This document shows, one piece after another, positions 8,462 through 16,976 of a stretch of 64,000 nucleotides of DNA. Position 1 is the first letter of the stretch. Every line of letters starts with the position of its first letter. Source of the DNA: an uncultured Paracoccaceae bacterium (GTDB lineage: Bacteria > Pseudomonadota > Alphaproteobacteria > Rhodobacterales > Rhodobacteraceae). The stretch is from contig CATOSU010000001.1 in NCBI GenBank assembly GCA_951812615.1, forward strand, positions 868,001 through 932,000, given 5' to 3'. Position numbers and translations under genes: made by a program. The notes beneath the pieces were generated by a model. The model was not told where the DNA came from and did no database searches. It saw nothing but the letters and a program-made list of their open reading frames with translations.

Positions 8462-10066
8462 CTACATCCGGAACACGCCAAAGCGCGTTTCCGCGATCGG
8501 CGCATTCAGCGACGCAGACAGCGAAAGATGCAGGATGTCGCGCGTCGCGCGCGGGTCGATCACCCCGTCATCCCAGAGCCGCGCCGAGGCATAAAGCGGG
8601 TGCGACTGCGCCTCGAACATCTCCAAAGTCGGGCGCTTGAACTCGGCCTCTTCCTCGGCCGACCACGCCCCGCCACCCCGCTCGATGGCGTCGCGCTTCA
8701 CCGTCGCCAAAACCCCCGCGGCCTGTTCGCCACCCATCACCGAGATCCGGCTGTTCGGCCATGTCCACATGAAGCGCGGCCCATAAGCCCGCCCGGCCAT
8801 GCCATAATTCCCGGCCCCGAAGGACCCGCCGACCAGCATGGTAATTTTCGGCACCTGCGTGGTCGCCACCGCCGTCACCATCTTGGCGCCGTGCCGCGCG
8901 ATGCCCTCGGCTTCGTATTTCCGGCCGACCATGAACCCGGTGATATTCTGCAGGAATACCAGAGGGATAAACCGCTGCGAACACAGCTCGACGAAATGCG
9001 CCGCCTTGGCCGCGCTTTCGGAATAGAGCACGCCGTTGTTGGCGATGATCCCCACCGGACAGCCCTTGATATGGGCAAAGCCGCAGATCAGCGTGGTGCC
9101 GAACCGCGCCTTGAATTCATCAATGCGTGACCCGTCCACCACCCGCGCGATCACCTCGCGGATGTCATAGGGCGTCTTCAGATCCGCCGGCACCACGCCC
9201 AGGATCTCGTCCGGGTCATAGGCCGGGTCCTCGGGCGTCTGCCACTGCACCGTCTGCGGCCGGGTCCGGTTCAGCCCGCGCACCGCCTCCCGCGCCAGCG
9301 CCAGCGCGTGCGCGTCATCCTCGGCCAGGTAATCCGCCACGCCCGACAGGCGCGTATGCACATCGCCCCCGCCCAGCTCTTCGGCCGAAACCACCTCGCC
9401 AATCGCCGCCTTGACCAGCGGCGGACCGGCAAGGAAGATCGTGCCTTGCTCCTTGACGATGATGGTCACATCCGACATCGCCGGCACATAGGCCCCGCCC
9501 GCCGTGCAGGAGCCCATGACCACCGCGATCTGCGGAATGCCCTGCGCCGACATGTTGGCCTGATTGTAGAAAATCCGCCCGAAATGCTCGCGGTCCGGGA
9601 ACACCTCGTCCTGATTGGGCAGGTTGGCGCCACCGCTATCCACCAGATAGACGCAAGGCAGGTTGCATTCAGCCGCAATCTCCTGTGCCCGCAGGTGTTT
9701 CTTGACGGTCAGCGGGTAATAGGTGCCGCCTTTCACGGTCGCGTCGTTGCAGATCACCATGACATCCTGCCCGTGCACCTGCCCGATCCCGGCAATCACC
9801 CCGGCACAGGGGGCATCGCCGCCATACATGCCATGCGCCGCCGTGGCCCCGACTTCCAGAAACGGCGACCCGGGGTCCAGCAAGCCCGCCACCCTGTCCC
9901 GTGGCAACAGCTTGCCCCGGCTCAAATGCCGGTCGCGGCTGCGCTGCCCGCCCCCCTGCGCCGCCATCCCGGCAGCTTCGCGGATCTGGTCCAGCGCGTC
10001 GAGATGCGCCGCGCGGTTGGCCTTAAACGTGTCCGAGGACGGCAGGGCCTTGGATTGAAGCTTCAT
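8462..10066 (-). CDS. mccB: Methylcrotonyl-CoA carboxylase beta subunit (carboxyltransferase)
   Basis: The 534-residue protein is the carboxyltransferase subunit that moves CO2 from biotin to 3-methylcrotonyl-CoA. It has the two-lobed crotonase-fold architecture of acyl-CoA carboxylase beta chains. Lobe one carries the oxyanion-hole region [13 protein letters not shown] (about residue 205); lobe two carries [18 protein letters not shown] and [20 protein letters not shown] near residues 420-460. The order mccB-mccA in one operon with ivd and mvaB supports methylcrotonyl-CoA rather than propionyl-CoA. The ATG at 10066 has AGGAGG 5 nt upstream. A 148-base gap, the widest within the operon, separates it from the upstream gene. 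Confidence 0.94.
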   Translation of the reverse strand: MKLQSKALPSSDTFKANRAAHLDALDQIREAAGMAAQGGGQRSRDRHLSRGKLLPRDRVAGLLDPGSPFLEVGATAAHGMYGGDAPCAGVIAGIGQVHGQDVMVICNDATVKGGTYYPLTVKKHLRAQEIAAECNLPCVYLVDSGGANLPNQDEVFPDREHFGRIFYNQANMSAQGIPQIAVVMGSCTAGGAYVPAMSDVTIIVKEQGTIFLAGPPLVKAAIGEVVSAEELGGGDVHTRLSGVADYLAEDDAHALALAREAVRGLNRTRPQTVQWQTPEDPAYDPDEILGVVPADLKTPYDIREVIARVVDGSRIDEFKARFGTTLICGFAHIKGCPVGIIANNGVLYSESAAKAAHFVELCSQRFIPLVFLQNITGFMVGRKYEAEGIARHGAKMVTAVATTQVPKITMLVGGSFGAGNYGMAGRAYGPRFMWTWPNSRISVMGGEQAAGVLATVKRDAIERGGGAWSAEEEAEFKRPTLEMFEAQSHPLYASARLWDDGVIDPRATRDILHLSLSASLNAPIAETRFGVFRM

Positions 10067-10214
10067 CTCGCCTCCTTGACGATATTTGAATTGGTCTTTG
10101 TTCTGCCTGATCGGCCCATACGCAAGTCGCACCCGGCTGATATCGTGGCCTCCCCGCCTGCTTCACCGATCCGGTCTTGGAATGCGAACTGCGGTTTAGA
10201 GGAAACAAAGGTCA

Positions 10215-10832
10215 TCAGTCGCCCCTCTCCGGCCGTGCCCGCGGCCGCATCGGCGGCGGCGGGGCGGCCCATCCGGCCACCACCGCCGGCTCGGCGGCAT
10301 TCAGATAGCGCGCGATCTGCCAGGCGAGGATGGCGAGCTTCAGCCGCCCGGTTGCCTCGCGCGCCTCGCACCAGACCCCGAACGCATCCTGCGTGCCGGC
10401 ACAATCCTCTCCGGCCGAAAACCCGTTCGCCAGCGCCCAGACGCGGGGATAAAGCTCGTCCGACCATTCCCCGGCGCGGCCCGTGACGCTGGTCGGCGCG
10501 GGCAGTCCGGCGAGAATGTCGTTCCGCATCCCGTCAAGATCCGCGCGCAGGGTACGCTGACATTCCAGCGGGTCCTCTGCATAGTCGCAGTCGATGATCC
10601 CCACCATTCCGCAATAATCGACCCAGTCGAACAGGCCGTTCTGGAACCCGGCTTCGCCTCCGGTCTGGGTCATCGGCGGGTAGTCACGCTCGAAATAGGC
10701 CACCTGCGTGTCGATGCAGGTTGCGAACTCCGGGCGCGCCTCCCCGGTCGCCCAGGCCTGACCGCCGGTCAGGCAGACCAGCGCCGCGATCGCCGCCGGA
10801 TGCAGGGGGCCAGTGCTGTGGACACCTCTCAT
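10215..10832 (-). CDS. Secreted cysteine-containing protein of unknown function, operon copy 2
   Basis: This 205-residue exported protein sits in the leucine operon. A signal peptide covers about residues 1-27 (HPAAIAALVCLTGGQAWA). The mature part has Cys residues spaced as likely disulfides: CIDTQVAYFERDYPP, DYCGMVGIIDCDYAEDPLEC, EDCAGTQDAFGVWCEARE. A proline/arginine-rich tail follows. Its ATG overlaps the acyl-CoA synthetase stop (ATGA), so the two are co-translated. The layout resembles the other secreted protein of the operon (12364-12903): an EC..L...L...I...LP segment in the middle and a Cys-containing helical end. I suspect distant paralogy. No known domain is recognised. Confidence 0.7.
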   Translation of the reverse strand: MRGVHSTGPLHPAAIAALVCLTGGQAWATGEARPEFATCIDTQVAYFERDYPPMTQTGGEAGFQNGLFDWVDYCGMVGIIDCDYAEDPLECQRTLRADLDGMRNDILAGLPAPTSVTGRAGEWSDELYPRVWALANGFSAGEDCAGTQDAFGVWCEAREATGRLKLAILAWQIARYLNAAEPAVVAGWAAPPPPMRPRARPERGD

Positions 10833-12367
10833 GATCCGCACTCCGCCACGGCCCGCGCCTTCAGCGCCTTGCGGATCACTTTCCCCGTCACCGTCATCGG
10901 CAGTGCATCCAGAAACCCGATTTCCCTTGGATATGAGTGTGCTGCAAGCCGTTCTTTGACCCAGTTCTGAAGTTCGCCGGGCGCGACGTCCGCGCCCTCC
11001 TTGACCACCACATACGCCTTCACGATCTCGGTCCTCAGCGCATCCGGCTTGCCCACCACCCCTACGGTGGCCACGCCCGGATGCGTCAGCAGGCAATCCT
11101 CGATCTCTGCCGGGCCGATCCGGTACCCGCCCGAAGTGATCACATCATCCTCGCGCCCCACGAAGCGCAGATAGTCACCCTCCCACACACCCCGGTCCCC
11201 GGTCAGCATCCAGTCGCCCCGGAACTTGGCCGCGGTCTCTTCCGGTTTCTGCCAGTATTCCAGCATCATGGAGGCCGATCCCCGCCTGACCGCGATGTCG
11301 CCTTCACCATCGGCTGGCCGGCCGTCAATGTCCAGCACCGCCAGCTCATGACCCGGCACCGCCCGACCGATGCACCCCGGCCGGGCCGGAAACGCCGTGC
11401 CGCAGGACGAGGCGATCATGTTGCATTCGGTCTGGCCGTAAAACTCGTTGATCTCCAGCCCGAAGGCCCGCCGTCCCCAGGCCAGCATCTCGGCCCCCAG
11501 CGGCTCTCCCCCGGACGCAACCGAGCGCAGGCCGGTTATGTCGCGGTCGGCGGCCTTCAGCATCCGCAGCGCGGTGGGCGGAAAAAACACATTGCGGACA
11601 GCCCCATCGCGCACGATCTTCGCGCATTCATCCGGTGAAAACCGGGCCATGCGCGCGGCCACCACCGGCACACCCAGCGCCAGCCCCGGCATCAGCACAT
11701 CAAAGAGCCCGCCGATCCACGCCCAGTCCGCGGGCGTCCAGAGGCAATCGCCCTCCTGCCCCAGATAGTCATGGCTCACCGACACGCCCGGCAGATGCCC
11801 GGTCAGCACCCGGTGCCCGTGCAGCGCCCCCTTGGGCGCACCGGTTGTGCCGGAAGTATAGATCAGCACTGCCGGGTCCTCGGGCCCTGTATCGGCAAAC
11901 GGCACCGGACCACCCGGAACGCCCGCCTCTGCCGCGATCACCGGTTCGGCCAGATCCCCCAGCAGGGCCGCACCATCCGCGTCGGTCAGCACCAGTGTCA
12001 GCCCCGAATCGGATATCCGGGAGGCCAGCGCATCCCGCTTGAAGAGCATGAACAAGGGCACTGAAATTGCGCCGATTTTCCAGATCGCCAGATGCGCCGC
12101 GGCACACCATGGCGACTGGCTGAACAGCACACCCACCCGGTCGCCCTGCGCCACGCGGCCCGCCAGATACCGGGCCAGCCTGTCGGTCATCGCCCGCATT
12201 TCCCCGCGGGTCACCGTGCGGTCTGCTGCCAGATCGACGATCGCTGCCTGACCCTCCGGCCCCGCCAGTGCCTGCCGCGCCATGTTCAGCCGCTCGGGCA
12301 GCGCCCAGGCCCCGTTGTCGGAGAGCCCAGGCGGGACCTGCAAGTGGGGCCCGAGCCTGAGGGTCAT
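10829..12367 (-). CDS. Acyl-CoA synthetase (AMP-forming), probably for a short branched-chain acid
   Basis: The 512-residue ANL-superfamily enzyme activates a carboxylic acid via acyl-AMP to its CoA thioester. Motifs: the P-loop YTSGTTGAPKGALHGH near residue 170, FYGQTECNM near residue 310, TGDRGVWEGDYLRFVGREDD near residue 390, SGGYRIGPAEIED, and the C-terminal catalytic Lys in TVTGKVIRKALKAR. The position between ivd and mccB suggests isovalerate or methylcrotonate as substrate, feeding free acid into the pathway; that is inference from context. It overlaps both neighbours by 4 bases (ATGA). Confidence 0.9.
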   Translation of the reverse strand: MTLRLGPHLQVPPGLSDNGAWALPERLNMARQALAGPEGQAAIVDLAADRTVTRGEMRAMTDRLARYLAGRVAQGDRVGVLFSQSPWCAAAHLAIWKIGAISVPLFMLFKRDALASRISDSGLTLVLTDADGAALLGDLAEPVIAAEAGVPGGPVPFADTGPEDPAVLIYTSGTTGAPKGALHGHRVLTGHLPGVSVSHDYLGQEGDCLWTPADWAWIGGLFDVLMPGLALGVPVVAARMARFSPDECAKIVRDGAVRNVFFPPTALRMLKAADRDITGLRSVASGGEPLGAEMLAWGRRAFGLEINEFYGQTECNMIASSCGTAFPARPGCIGRAVPGHELAVLDIDGRPADGEGDIAVRRGSASMMLEYWQKPEETAAKFRGDWMLTGDRGVWEGDYLRFVGREDDVITSGGYRIGPAEIEDCLLTHPGVATVGVVGKPDALRTEIVKAYVVVKEGADVAPGELQNWVKERLAAHSYPREIGFLDALPMTVTGKVIRKALKARAVAECGS

Positions 12368-12903
12368 TCGTTGGCCTCCCGGTGCAGGACCGAATTCTCG
12401 ATTGCCCGCAATCTCTGAAAGCGGATTACCGCATTGGATCGGGAACAGGCCAGTTCAGGCCCAAGACCCGCCAAAGGCCAGTCCGGCTCGGGTGGACATT
12501 CGACCTCCTCCGCCTGCTGTACCTGCTCGGCTTGTCGTTCTGCCAGCGAACGGAAAAATCCGGCACCTGACGCCAGCACCCGTTCGACCGGAAACAACGT
12601 TTCGATGCGTTTGATTTCACTGTTCAAATAATTGTCGACCTGACCGGCACATTCAGCCGCGCCACTCTTATCCGCAGCGCAAATGCCGTAGGCTTCAAAC
12701 GGGCATCTGAGGTAAACGTAATCGTGATAGCGCCAGCTTTCGAACGGCTGGCAACTCCCATCCTGCTGACATGGAGCGTTTTTCCAGACAAGCAACGCCT
12801 GTGCTTCTGCCCGGGGTCCCAGACAATCCTGAAGCCGGGAAATCAGCCCAACCTCTGCGTGGGCCGGCACCGCCAGAAGAAATATGGCCGCCAGCCGGCG
12901 CAT
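12364..12903 (-). CDS. Secreted cysteine-containing protein of unknown function, operon copy 1
   Basis: This 179-residue protein begins with a signal peptide ([16 protein letters not shown], cleavage after about residue 16). The mature part contains Cys pairs in DCLGPRAEAQALL, APCQQDGSC, YLRCPFEAYGICAADKSG and AAECAGQVD, then a coiled Gln/Glu-rich segment and a further Cys pair. It starts in a TAATG overlap with the ivd stop and ends in an ATGA overlap with the acyl-CoA synthetase, so translation is coupled on both sides. No family is recognised. A periplasmic protein locked between two cytosolic acyl-CoA enzymes is unexpected. Confidence 0.72.
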   Translation of the reverse strand: MRRLAAIFLLAVPAHAEVGLISRLQDCLGPRAEAQALLVWKNAPCQQDGSCQPFESWRYHDYVYLRCPFEAYGICAADKSGAAECAGQVDNYLNSEIKRIETLFPVERVLASGAGFFRSLAERQAEQVQQAEEVECPPEPDWPLAGLGPELACSRSNAVIRFQRLRAIENSVLHREANE

Positions 12904-14066
12904 TACCCCATCGACCCCAACAGCTCGCGCCCGATCAGCATACGCCGGATTTCCGACGTACCGGCGCCGATCTCCATCAGCTTGGCATCGCGGAAGATCC
13001 GGCCAACGGCATTGTCGCTCAGATAGCCGGCGCCGCCCATGGCCTGCACTGCCTGATGCGCCTGCGTCATCGCCGCTTCGGACGCGTAGAGGCAACAGGC
13101 CGCCGCATCCTGCCGCGTGACGGTGCCGGCATCACAGGCCTTGGCCACCTCGTAAACATAAGCGCGCGCCGAATTCATCGCCGTGTACATGTCGGCAATC
13201 TTGCCCTGCATCAGCTGGAAACTGCCGATCGGCTTACCGAACTGCTTGCGCTCGGCCAGGTAGGGCATGATCTCGTCCATGCAGGACGCCATGATCCCGG
13301 TGCCGATCCCGGCCAGAACGACACGCTCATAATCCAGCCCGGACATCAGCACGCCGACGCCGCCGCCCTCCTCGCCCAGCACGTTGTCAAAGGGCACCTC
13401 GACATCCTCAAAGATCAGCTCGGCGGTGTTCGACCCGCGCATGCCCAGCTTGTCGAAATGCGGGCTGGTGGAAAACCCGGTCATCTCCTTCTCGATCAGG
13501 AACGCGGTGATCCCGCGCGACCCGGCCTCGGGATCGGTCTTGGCATAAACCACCAGCGTGTCCGCGTCCGGGCCGTTGGTGATCCAGTACTTGTTGCCGT
13601 TCAGCCGGTAGTGATCGTTGCGCTTCTCCGCCCGTAACGTCATCGACACCACGTCCGACCCGGCGCCCGCCTCCGACATCGCCAGCGCGCCGACATGGGC
13701 GCCCGACACCAGACGCGGCAGGTATTTCTGCTTCTGTTCCGCGGTGCCGTTCAGCCGGATCTGGTTCACGCACAGGTTGGAATGCGCGCCATAGCTCAGC
13801 GACACCGAGGCGCTGGCGCGGGCCACTTCCTCAACGGCAACGGTATGGGCCAGATAGGACATGCCGGCCCCGCCATATTCCTCTTCGACCGTGACCCCCA
13901 ACAGGCCCAGCTCCCCCATTTCGCGCCACAGATCGGCAGGAAAGTCATTGCTCCGGTCGATCTCCTGCGCCAACGGCTTCACCCGCTCCTGCGCCCAGCG
14001 GTGAACCATGTCGCGCAGCGCGTTGGTCTCTTCTCCCAGATCGAACTGCATGGATGCCGTGAACAT
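12903..14066 (-). CDS. ivd: Isovaleryl-CoA dehydrogenase
   Basis: The 387-residue flavoprotein oxidises isovaleryl-CoA to 3-methylcrotonyl-CoA and hands electrons to electron-transfer flavoprotein. It shows the acyl-CoA dehydrogenase order: helical N-domain, beta-domain with [13 protein letters not shown] and [11 protein letters not shown], and C-domain with [21 protein letters not shown]. The catalytic Glu sits in the isovaleryl-type position in [12 protein letters not shown], which separates this enzyme from other acyl-CoA dehydrogenases. The ATG at 14066 has GGAGGGG 4-5 nt upstream; an upstream ATG at 14078 overlaps that ribosome-binding site and is less likely. It is the first gene of the operon, with promoter and operator just upstream. 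Confidence 0.95.
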   Translation of the reverse strand: MFTASMQFDLGEETNALRDMVHRWAQERVKPLAQEIDRSNDFPADLWREMGELGLLGVTVEEEYGGAGMSYLAHTVAVEEVARASASVSLSYGAHSNLCVNQIRLNGTAEQKQKYLPRLVSGAHVGALAMSEAGAGSDVVSMTLRAEKRNDHYRLNGNKYWITNGPDADTLVVYAKTDPEAGSRGITAFLIEKEMTGFSTSPHFDKLGMRGSNTAELIFEDVEVPFDNVLGEEGGGVGVLMSGLDYERVVLAGIGTGIMASCMDEIMPYLAERKQFGKPIGSFQLMQGKIADMYTAMNSARAYVYEVAKACDAGTVTRQDAAACCLYASEAAMTQAHQAVQAMGGAGYLSDNAVGRIFRDAKLMEIGAGTSEIRRMLIGRELLGSMG

Positions 14067-14081
14067 GCGCCCCTCCATTTA

Positions 14082-14097
14082 TTGAACACTTGTTCAA
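14082..14097 (-). promoter_or_regulatory. Perfect 7-2-7 palindromic operator at the start of the ivd operon
   Basis: TTGAACA-CT-TGTTCAA is a perfect inverted repeat that begins directly after the -10 box and covers the expected transcription start. The position fits a repressor site. Its form resembles operators of TetR-family regulators of branched-chain and fatty acid degradation (LiuQ/FadP/PsrA types), but no regulator gene is adjacent. Confidence 0.7.
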
Positions 14098-14127
14098 ATA
14101 CTAAGCGCAGGAGCCCCCGGCGGTCAA
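14098..14127 (-). promoter_or_regulatory. Sigma-70 promoter of the leucine/isovalerate operon
   Basis: On the minus strand TTGACC (14127-14122) is followed by an 18-nt spacer and TAGTAT (14103-14098). Transcription should start near 14090, giving a leader of about 25 nt before ivd. Confidence 0.65.
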
Positions 14128-14160
14128 GCCGCTTCCGCGGCGCCTGGCCGCGCGCGCCCT

Positions 14161-14270
14161 GCTTCTTCTGTTTCCAAATACCTCGGGGTGAACGGGCCGC
14201 AGGCCCGGAGGGGCAGCGCCCCTGACCGCGAATTGTCGGCAATTCGCCGGTTTTTCGTTGACGAAAAACC
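14161..14270. repeat. Composite intergenic element with four consecutive hairpins
   Basis: A head resembling the 24-mer repeat (CTTCTTCTGTTTCCAAATAC) is followed by four stem-loops: CGGGCC/GGCCCG (14193-14207), AGGGGC/GCCCCT (14209-14223), CGAATTG/CAATTCG (14229-14246) and GGTTTTTCGT/ACGAAAAACC (14249-14270). The first two are GC-rich, the last two AT-rich. It fills the gap between the 3' end of the DegT-type gene and the ivd promoter, so it may end DegT transcription. The GC-rich part resembles a repeat commonly seen between genes in Rhodobacteraceae. Confidence 0.75.
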
Positions 14271-14282
14271 CGCCCGGTCGCC

Positions 14283-15479
14283 TCAGCCGCCGCGCTGCCA
14301 GACCGCCCCGACCTCGTCCCGGATGATCCGGGCAATCAGCGCGCAATCCTCCGGCGAAAAGGTCAGCGGCACCCGCAGGTCGAGGAGCCCGCGCAGCACC
14401 CTGTCGCTTTCGGGCAGCGATTGTTCCGGCGCATAGCGCCAGCTGTCATAGCGCGAGGTGAACCCGTGCGGCTCCGGCGTGCCGAACCATTTCAGCTCCA
14501 CGCCGCGCGCGTCACAGCGCGTCACCACCTCGCGCACCGCCGCCTCGGACCAGCCGGCCAGCAGGAACTGAAACGACGACCCGACAAATTCCTCGGCCCC
14601 GCTGCGCTCCACCACCGTCAGCCCCGGCGTGCCCCGCAGCCCGTCTTCCAGCACCCGGTAACGTTCGTTCCAGCGCGCTACCTGTGCCGGCAGATCGCGC
14701 AGCTGCGGCCTGAGGATGGCCGCGCGCAGGTTGTCCATCCGGCCCGAGATGTTCGGCGTCACGTATTTCACCCGCTCGAACACCGCCGGGTCCGGCGCCG
14801 CGAGATGGCGCTCGTACAGCATGTAGGACCCCGAAAGCATGATCGCCCGGGCCGCGGTCTCGGCATCGTCGGTGATCAAAAACCCGCCCTCGCCGGAATT
14901 CACGTGCTTGTAGGTCTGCGTCGAATAACACGCGACAGCCCCGTGCCGGCCCGACGCCACGCCGTTCCAGCCGCCGCCCATCGTATGCGCGCAATCCTCG
15001 ATCACCGTCAGCCCGGCGTCGTCACAGATCCGCATCAGCCGGTCCATGTCACAGATATGGCCGCGCATATGGCTCAGCATCAGCACGCGCGCCTGCCCCG
15101 CCTTCGCTGCCAGATCATCGAGATCGATGGTCAGCGCGTCACTGACCCCGACAAACACCGGCACCGCGCCGACGCTGGCGATCGATCCCGGCACCGAGGC
15201 CAGCGTAAAGGCATTGGTCAGCACCGGGTCGCCGGGCCGGACCCCGACCGCGCGCAGCGCCGTGGCCAGCGCGTAGCCGCCCGAGGCCACGGCCAGCGCG
15301 TATTTCGCCCCGGTCAGCGCGGCGAATTCCTGTTCCAGCAGGGCGGTTTCACTCAGCTCGCCCGGCACCGTGTTATAACGGTGCAACCGCCCGTGTTTCA
15401 GCACGGCCAGAGCCGCCTCGATCGCGGCCTCCGGCAGCGGTTCCTGCTGGGTGAAACTGCCCTTGAAACGCTCTGTCAT
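14283..15479 (-). CDS. DegT/DnrJ/EryC1/StrS-family PLP-dependent aminotransferase
   Basis: This roughly 398-residue fold-type I PLP enzyme resembles sugar aminotransferases that install amino groups on nucleotide-linked keto sugars. Seen: a substrate/PLP segment ALAVASGGYALATALRAVG, VIEDCAHTMGG with the PLP-contacting Asp, and the Schiff-base Lys in STQTYKHVNSGEGGF. The C-terminal domain is complete. No sugar biosynthesis genes are adjacent, so the substrate is unknown. The start is uncertain: ATG 15479 begins a normal-length protein but has no obvious ribosome-binding site, and an ATG at 15530 is also possible. Confidence 0.85.
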   Translation of the reverse strand: MTERFKGSFTQQEPLPEAAIEAALAVLKHGRLHRYNTVPGELSETALLEQEFAALTGAKYALAVASGGYALATALRAVGVRPGDPVLTNAFTLASVPGSIASVGAVPVFVGVSDALTIDLDDLAAKAGQARVLMLSHMRGHICDMDRLMRICDDAGLTVIEDCAHTMGGGWNGVASGRHGAVACYSTQTYKHVNSGEGGFLITDDAETAARAIMLSGSYMLYERHLAAPDPAVFERVKYVTPNISGRMDNLRAAILRPQLRDLPAQVARWNERYRVLEDGLRGTPGLTVVERSGAEEFVGSSFQFLLAGWSEAAVREVVTRCDARGVELKWFGTPEPHGFTSRYDSWRYAPEQSLPESDRVLRGLLDLRVPLTFSPEDCALIARIIRDEVGAVWQRGG

Positions 15480-15600
15480 GACTGCGGTTTTGGGCGCCAG
15501 CGCGCCGCCGGTCAAGAGGGCACGCACCATGTCGCAAACGGAACAGATTGCCCGCCGCAGCCGGTCCCTGATGGCAACAAAACGCAACGGAAGCGGCAGC

Positions 15601-15646
15601 CGCCGTTTTCTTCGAAGAAAACGGTGCGGAATTTTTCAAAAATTCC
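15601..15646. repeat. Twin perfect AT-rich palindromes (copy B)
   Basis: CCGTTTTCTTC/GAAGAAAACGG (15601-15622) is a loopless 22-bp palindrome. It is followed by GCGGAATTTTT/AAAAATTCCGC around a single C (15624-15646). The pair lies in a divergent intergenic region, 19 bases before the MmgE/PrpD start, so it would be in that gene's 5' leader rather than act as an ordinary terminator. Confidence 0.85.
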
Positions 15647-15665
15647 GCGCCCGCCGCGAGGAGAT

Positions 15666-16976
15666 ATGTCCATGACCCCGATGGAGTTCATTCACGCGCT
15701 GCGCTGGCCGGACCTGCCCGGTCCGGTGCAGGCGCAGACCCGGCTTTGCCTGCTGGACCTGATCGGTGTCGCCGCGGGAGCGCACCGGATCGGGCTCAGC
15801 CGGATTGCCCGCGATCATGCCGCCGAGACCTATGGCGGCAACATCCCGATGCTGTTCGATGCCCGCACCGCGAGCGCCGCCGGCGTGGCGCTGGCGGCCG
15901 GGCTGACGATTGACGCGCTCGACGGGCATGACGGGTACAACCCGGCCAAGGGTCATGTCGGCTGTCCGCTGTTCCCGGCGGCTCTGGCACTGGGGCACAG
16001 GGCCGGCTCGGACGGGGCGACCTTTCTGGCCGCCATCGCCATGGGGTACGAGTTCGGCAGCCGCGCCGCGGTGGCCCAGCACGCCACCGTGCCCGACTAT
16101 CACACCTCCGGCAGCTGGGGCGCGGTGACGGCGGCGGCCGCCGGCGCGCACCTGCTTAACCTCGGGCCCGGGCCGACCCGCCACGCGCTGGGCATCGCCG
16201 AATATTACGGCCCGCGCAGTCAGATGATGCGCTGTATCGACCATCCCACCATGCTCAAGGACGGGTCCGGCTGGGGCGCAATGACGGGGGTGTCGTCGGT
16301 TCTGCTGGCCGAACGCGGGTTCACCGGCGCCCCGGCGATCACCATCGAAGACGCGCCGGAACACTGGGGCGACCTCGGCGAACGCTGGCTGATCCTCGAA
16401 CAGTATTTCAAACCTTACCCGGTCTGCCGCTGGGCGCAGGCCCCGGTCGAAGGCGTGCTGAAGCTGCGGCGCGAACACGGCCTCACGCCGGACATGGTCG
16501 CGCGCATCGAGGTCACCAGCTTTCACGAGGCCATCCGGCTGGCCACCGCCCGGCCCCGCAGCACCGAGGAGGCCCAGTATTCGACCTCCTTCCCCTGCGC
16601 CGTTGCCCTTGTGCGGGGCGGGATTTCGCCGGACGATCTGCAGGGCGACGCGTTGTCCGACCCCGAGATCCTGCGCCTGAGCGAATCCCTGCGGATGACC
16701 GAGGACGACGCCTGCAACGCCACCTTTCCCAAAGAACGGCACGCCCGGGTCACTTTGCACCTGCACGATGGCCGGGTGCTCGACAGCGGGCTGATGAGCC
16801 CGCGCTGGGACCACAACGTGCCGCCGGGCGAAGAGGAATTGCGGGCCAAGTTCCACGATCTGGCCGATCCGGTACTGGGACCCGACCGCGCCGGCCGGAT
16901 CGAAGCGGCGCTGGACGCCCTGCAGGACGGTCCGCTGAGCCGCCTGACTGCGCTGCTGTGTCAGCCGGTCAGCTGA
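15666..16976 (+). CDS. MmgE/PrpD family protein
   Basis: This 436-residue protein belongs to the family that includes 2-methylcitrate dehydratase (PrpD), cis-aconitate decarboxylase and imidodisuccinase-like enzymes. It has the N-terminal all-helical domain (about residues 1-265) with DALDGHDGYNPAKGHVGCP and TSGSWGAVTAAAAGAHLL, and the C-terminal domain beginning near FKPYPVCRWAQAP. GAGGAG lies 2 nt upstream of ATG 15666, with a second ATG 6 bases later. There is no prpBC neighbour, so methylcitrate is not implied. Its 3' end overlaps the convergent phosphatase gene by 16 bases. Confidence 0.87.
   Translation: MSMTPMEFIHALRWPDLPGPVQAQTRLCLLDLIGVAAGAHRIGLSRIARDHAAETYGGNIPMLFDARTASAAGVALAAGLTIDALDGHDGYNPAKGHVGCPLFPAALALGHRAGSDGATFLAAIAMGYEFGSRAAVAQHATVPDYHTSGSWGAVTAAAAGAHLLNLGPGPTRHALGIAEYYGPRSQMMRCIDHPTMLKDGSGWGAMTGVSSVLLAERGFTGAPAITIEDAPEHWGDLGERWLILEQYFKPYPVCRWAQAPVEGVLKLRREHGLTPDMVARIEVTSFHEAIRLATARPRSTEEAQYSTSFPCAVALVRGGISPDDLQGDALSDPEILRLSESLRMTEDDACNATFPKERHARVTLHLHDGRVLDSGLMSPRWDHNVPPGEEELRAKFHDLADPVLGPDRAGRIEAALDALQDGPLSRLTALLCQPVS

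Noticed and set aside
14421-15665. Upstream extension of the MmgE/PrpD frame by more than 400 codons
   Set aside because: The extension is antisense to the DegT-type gene. The real start is at 15666 with GAGGAG just upstream.
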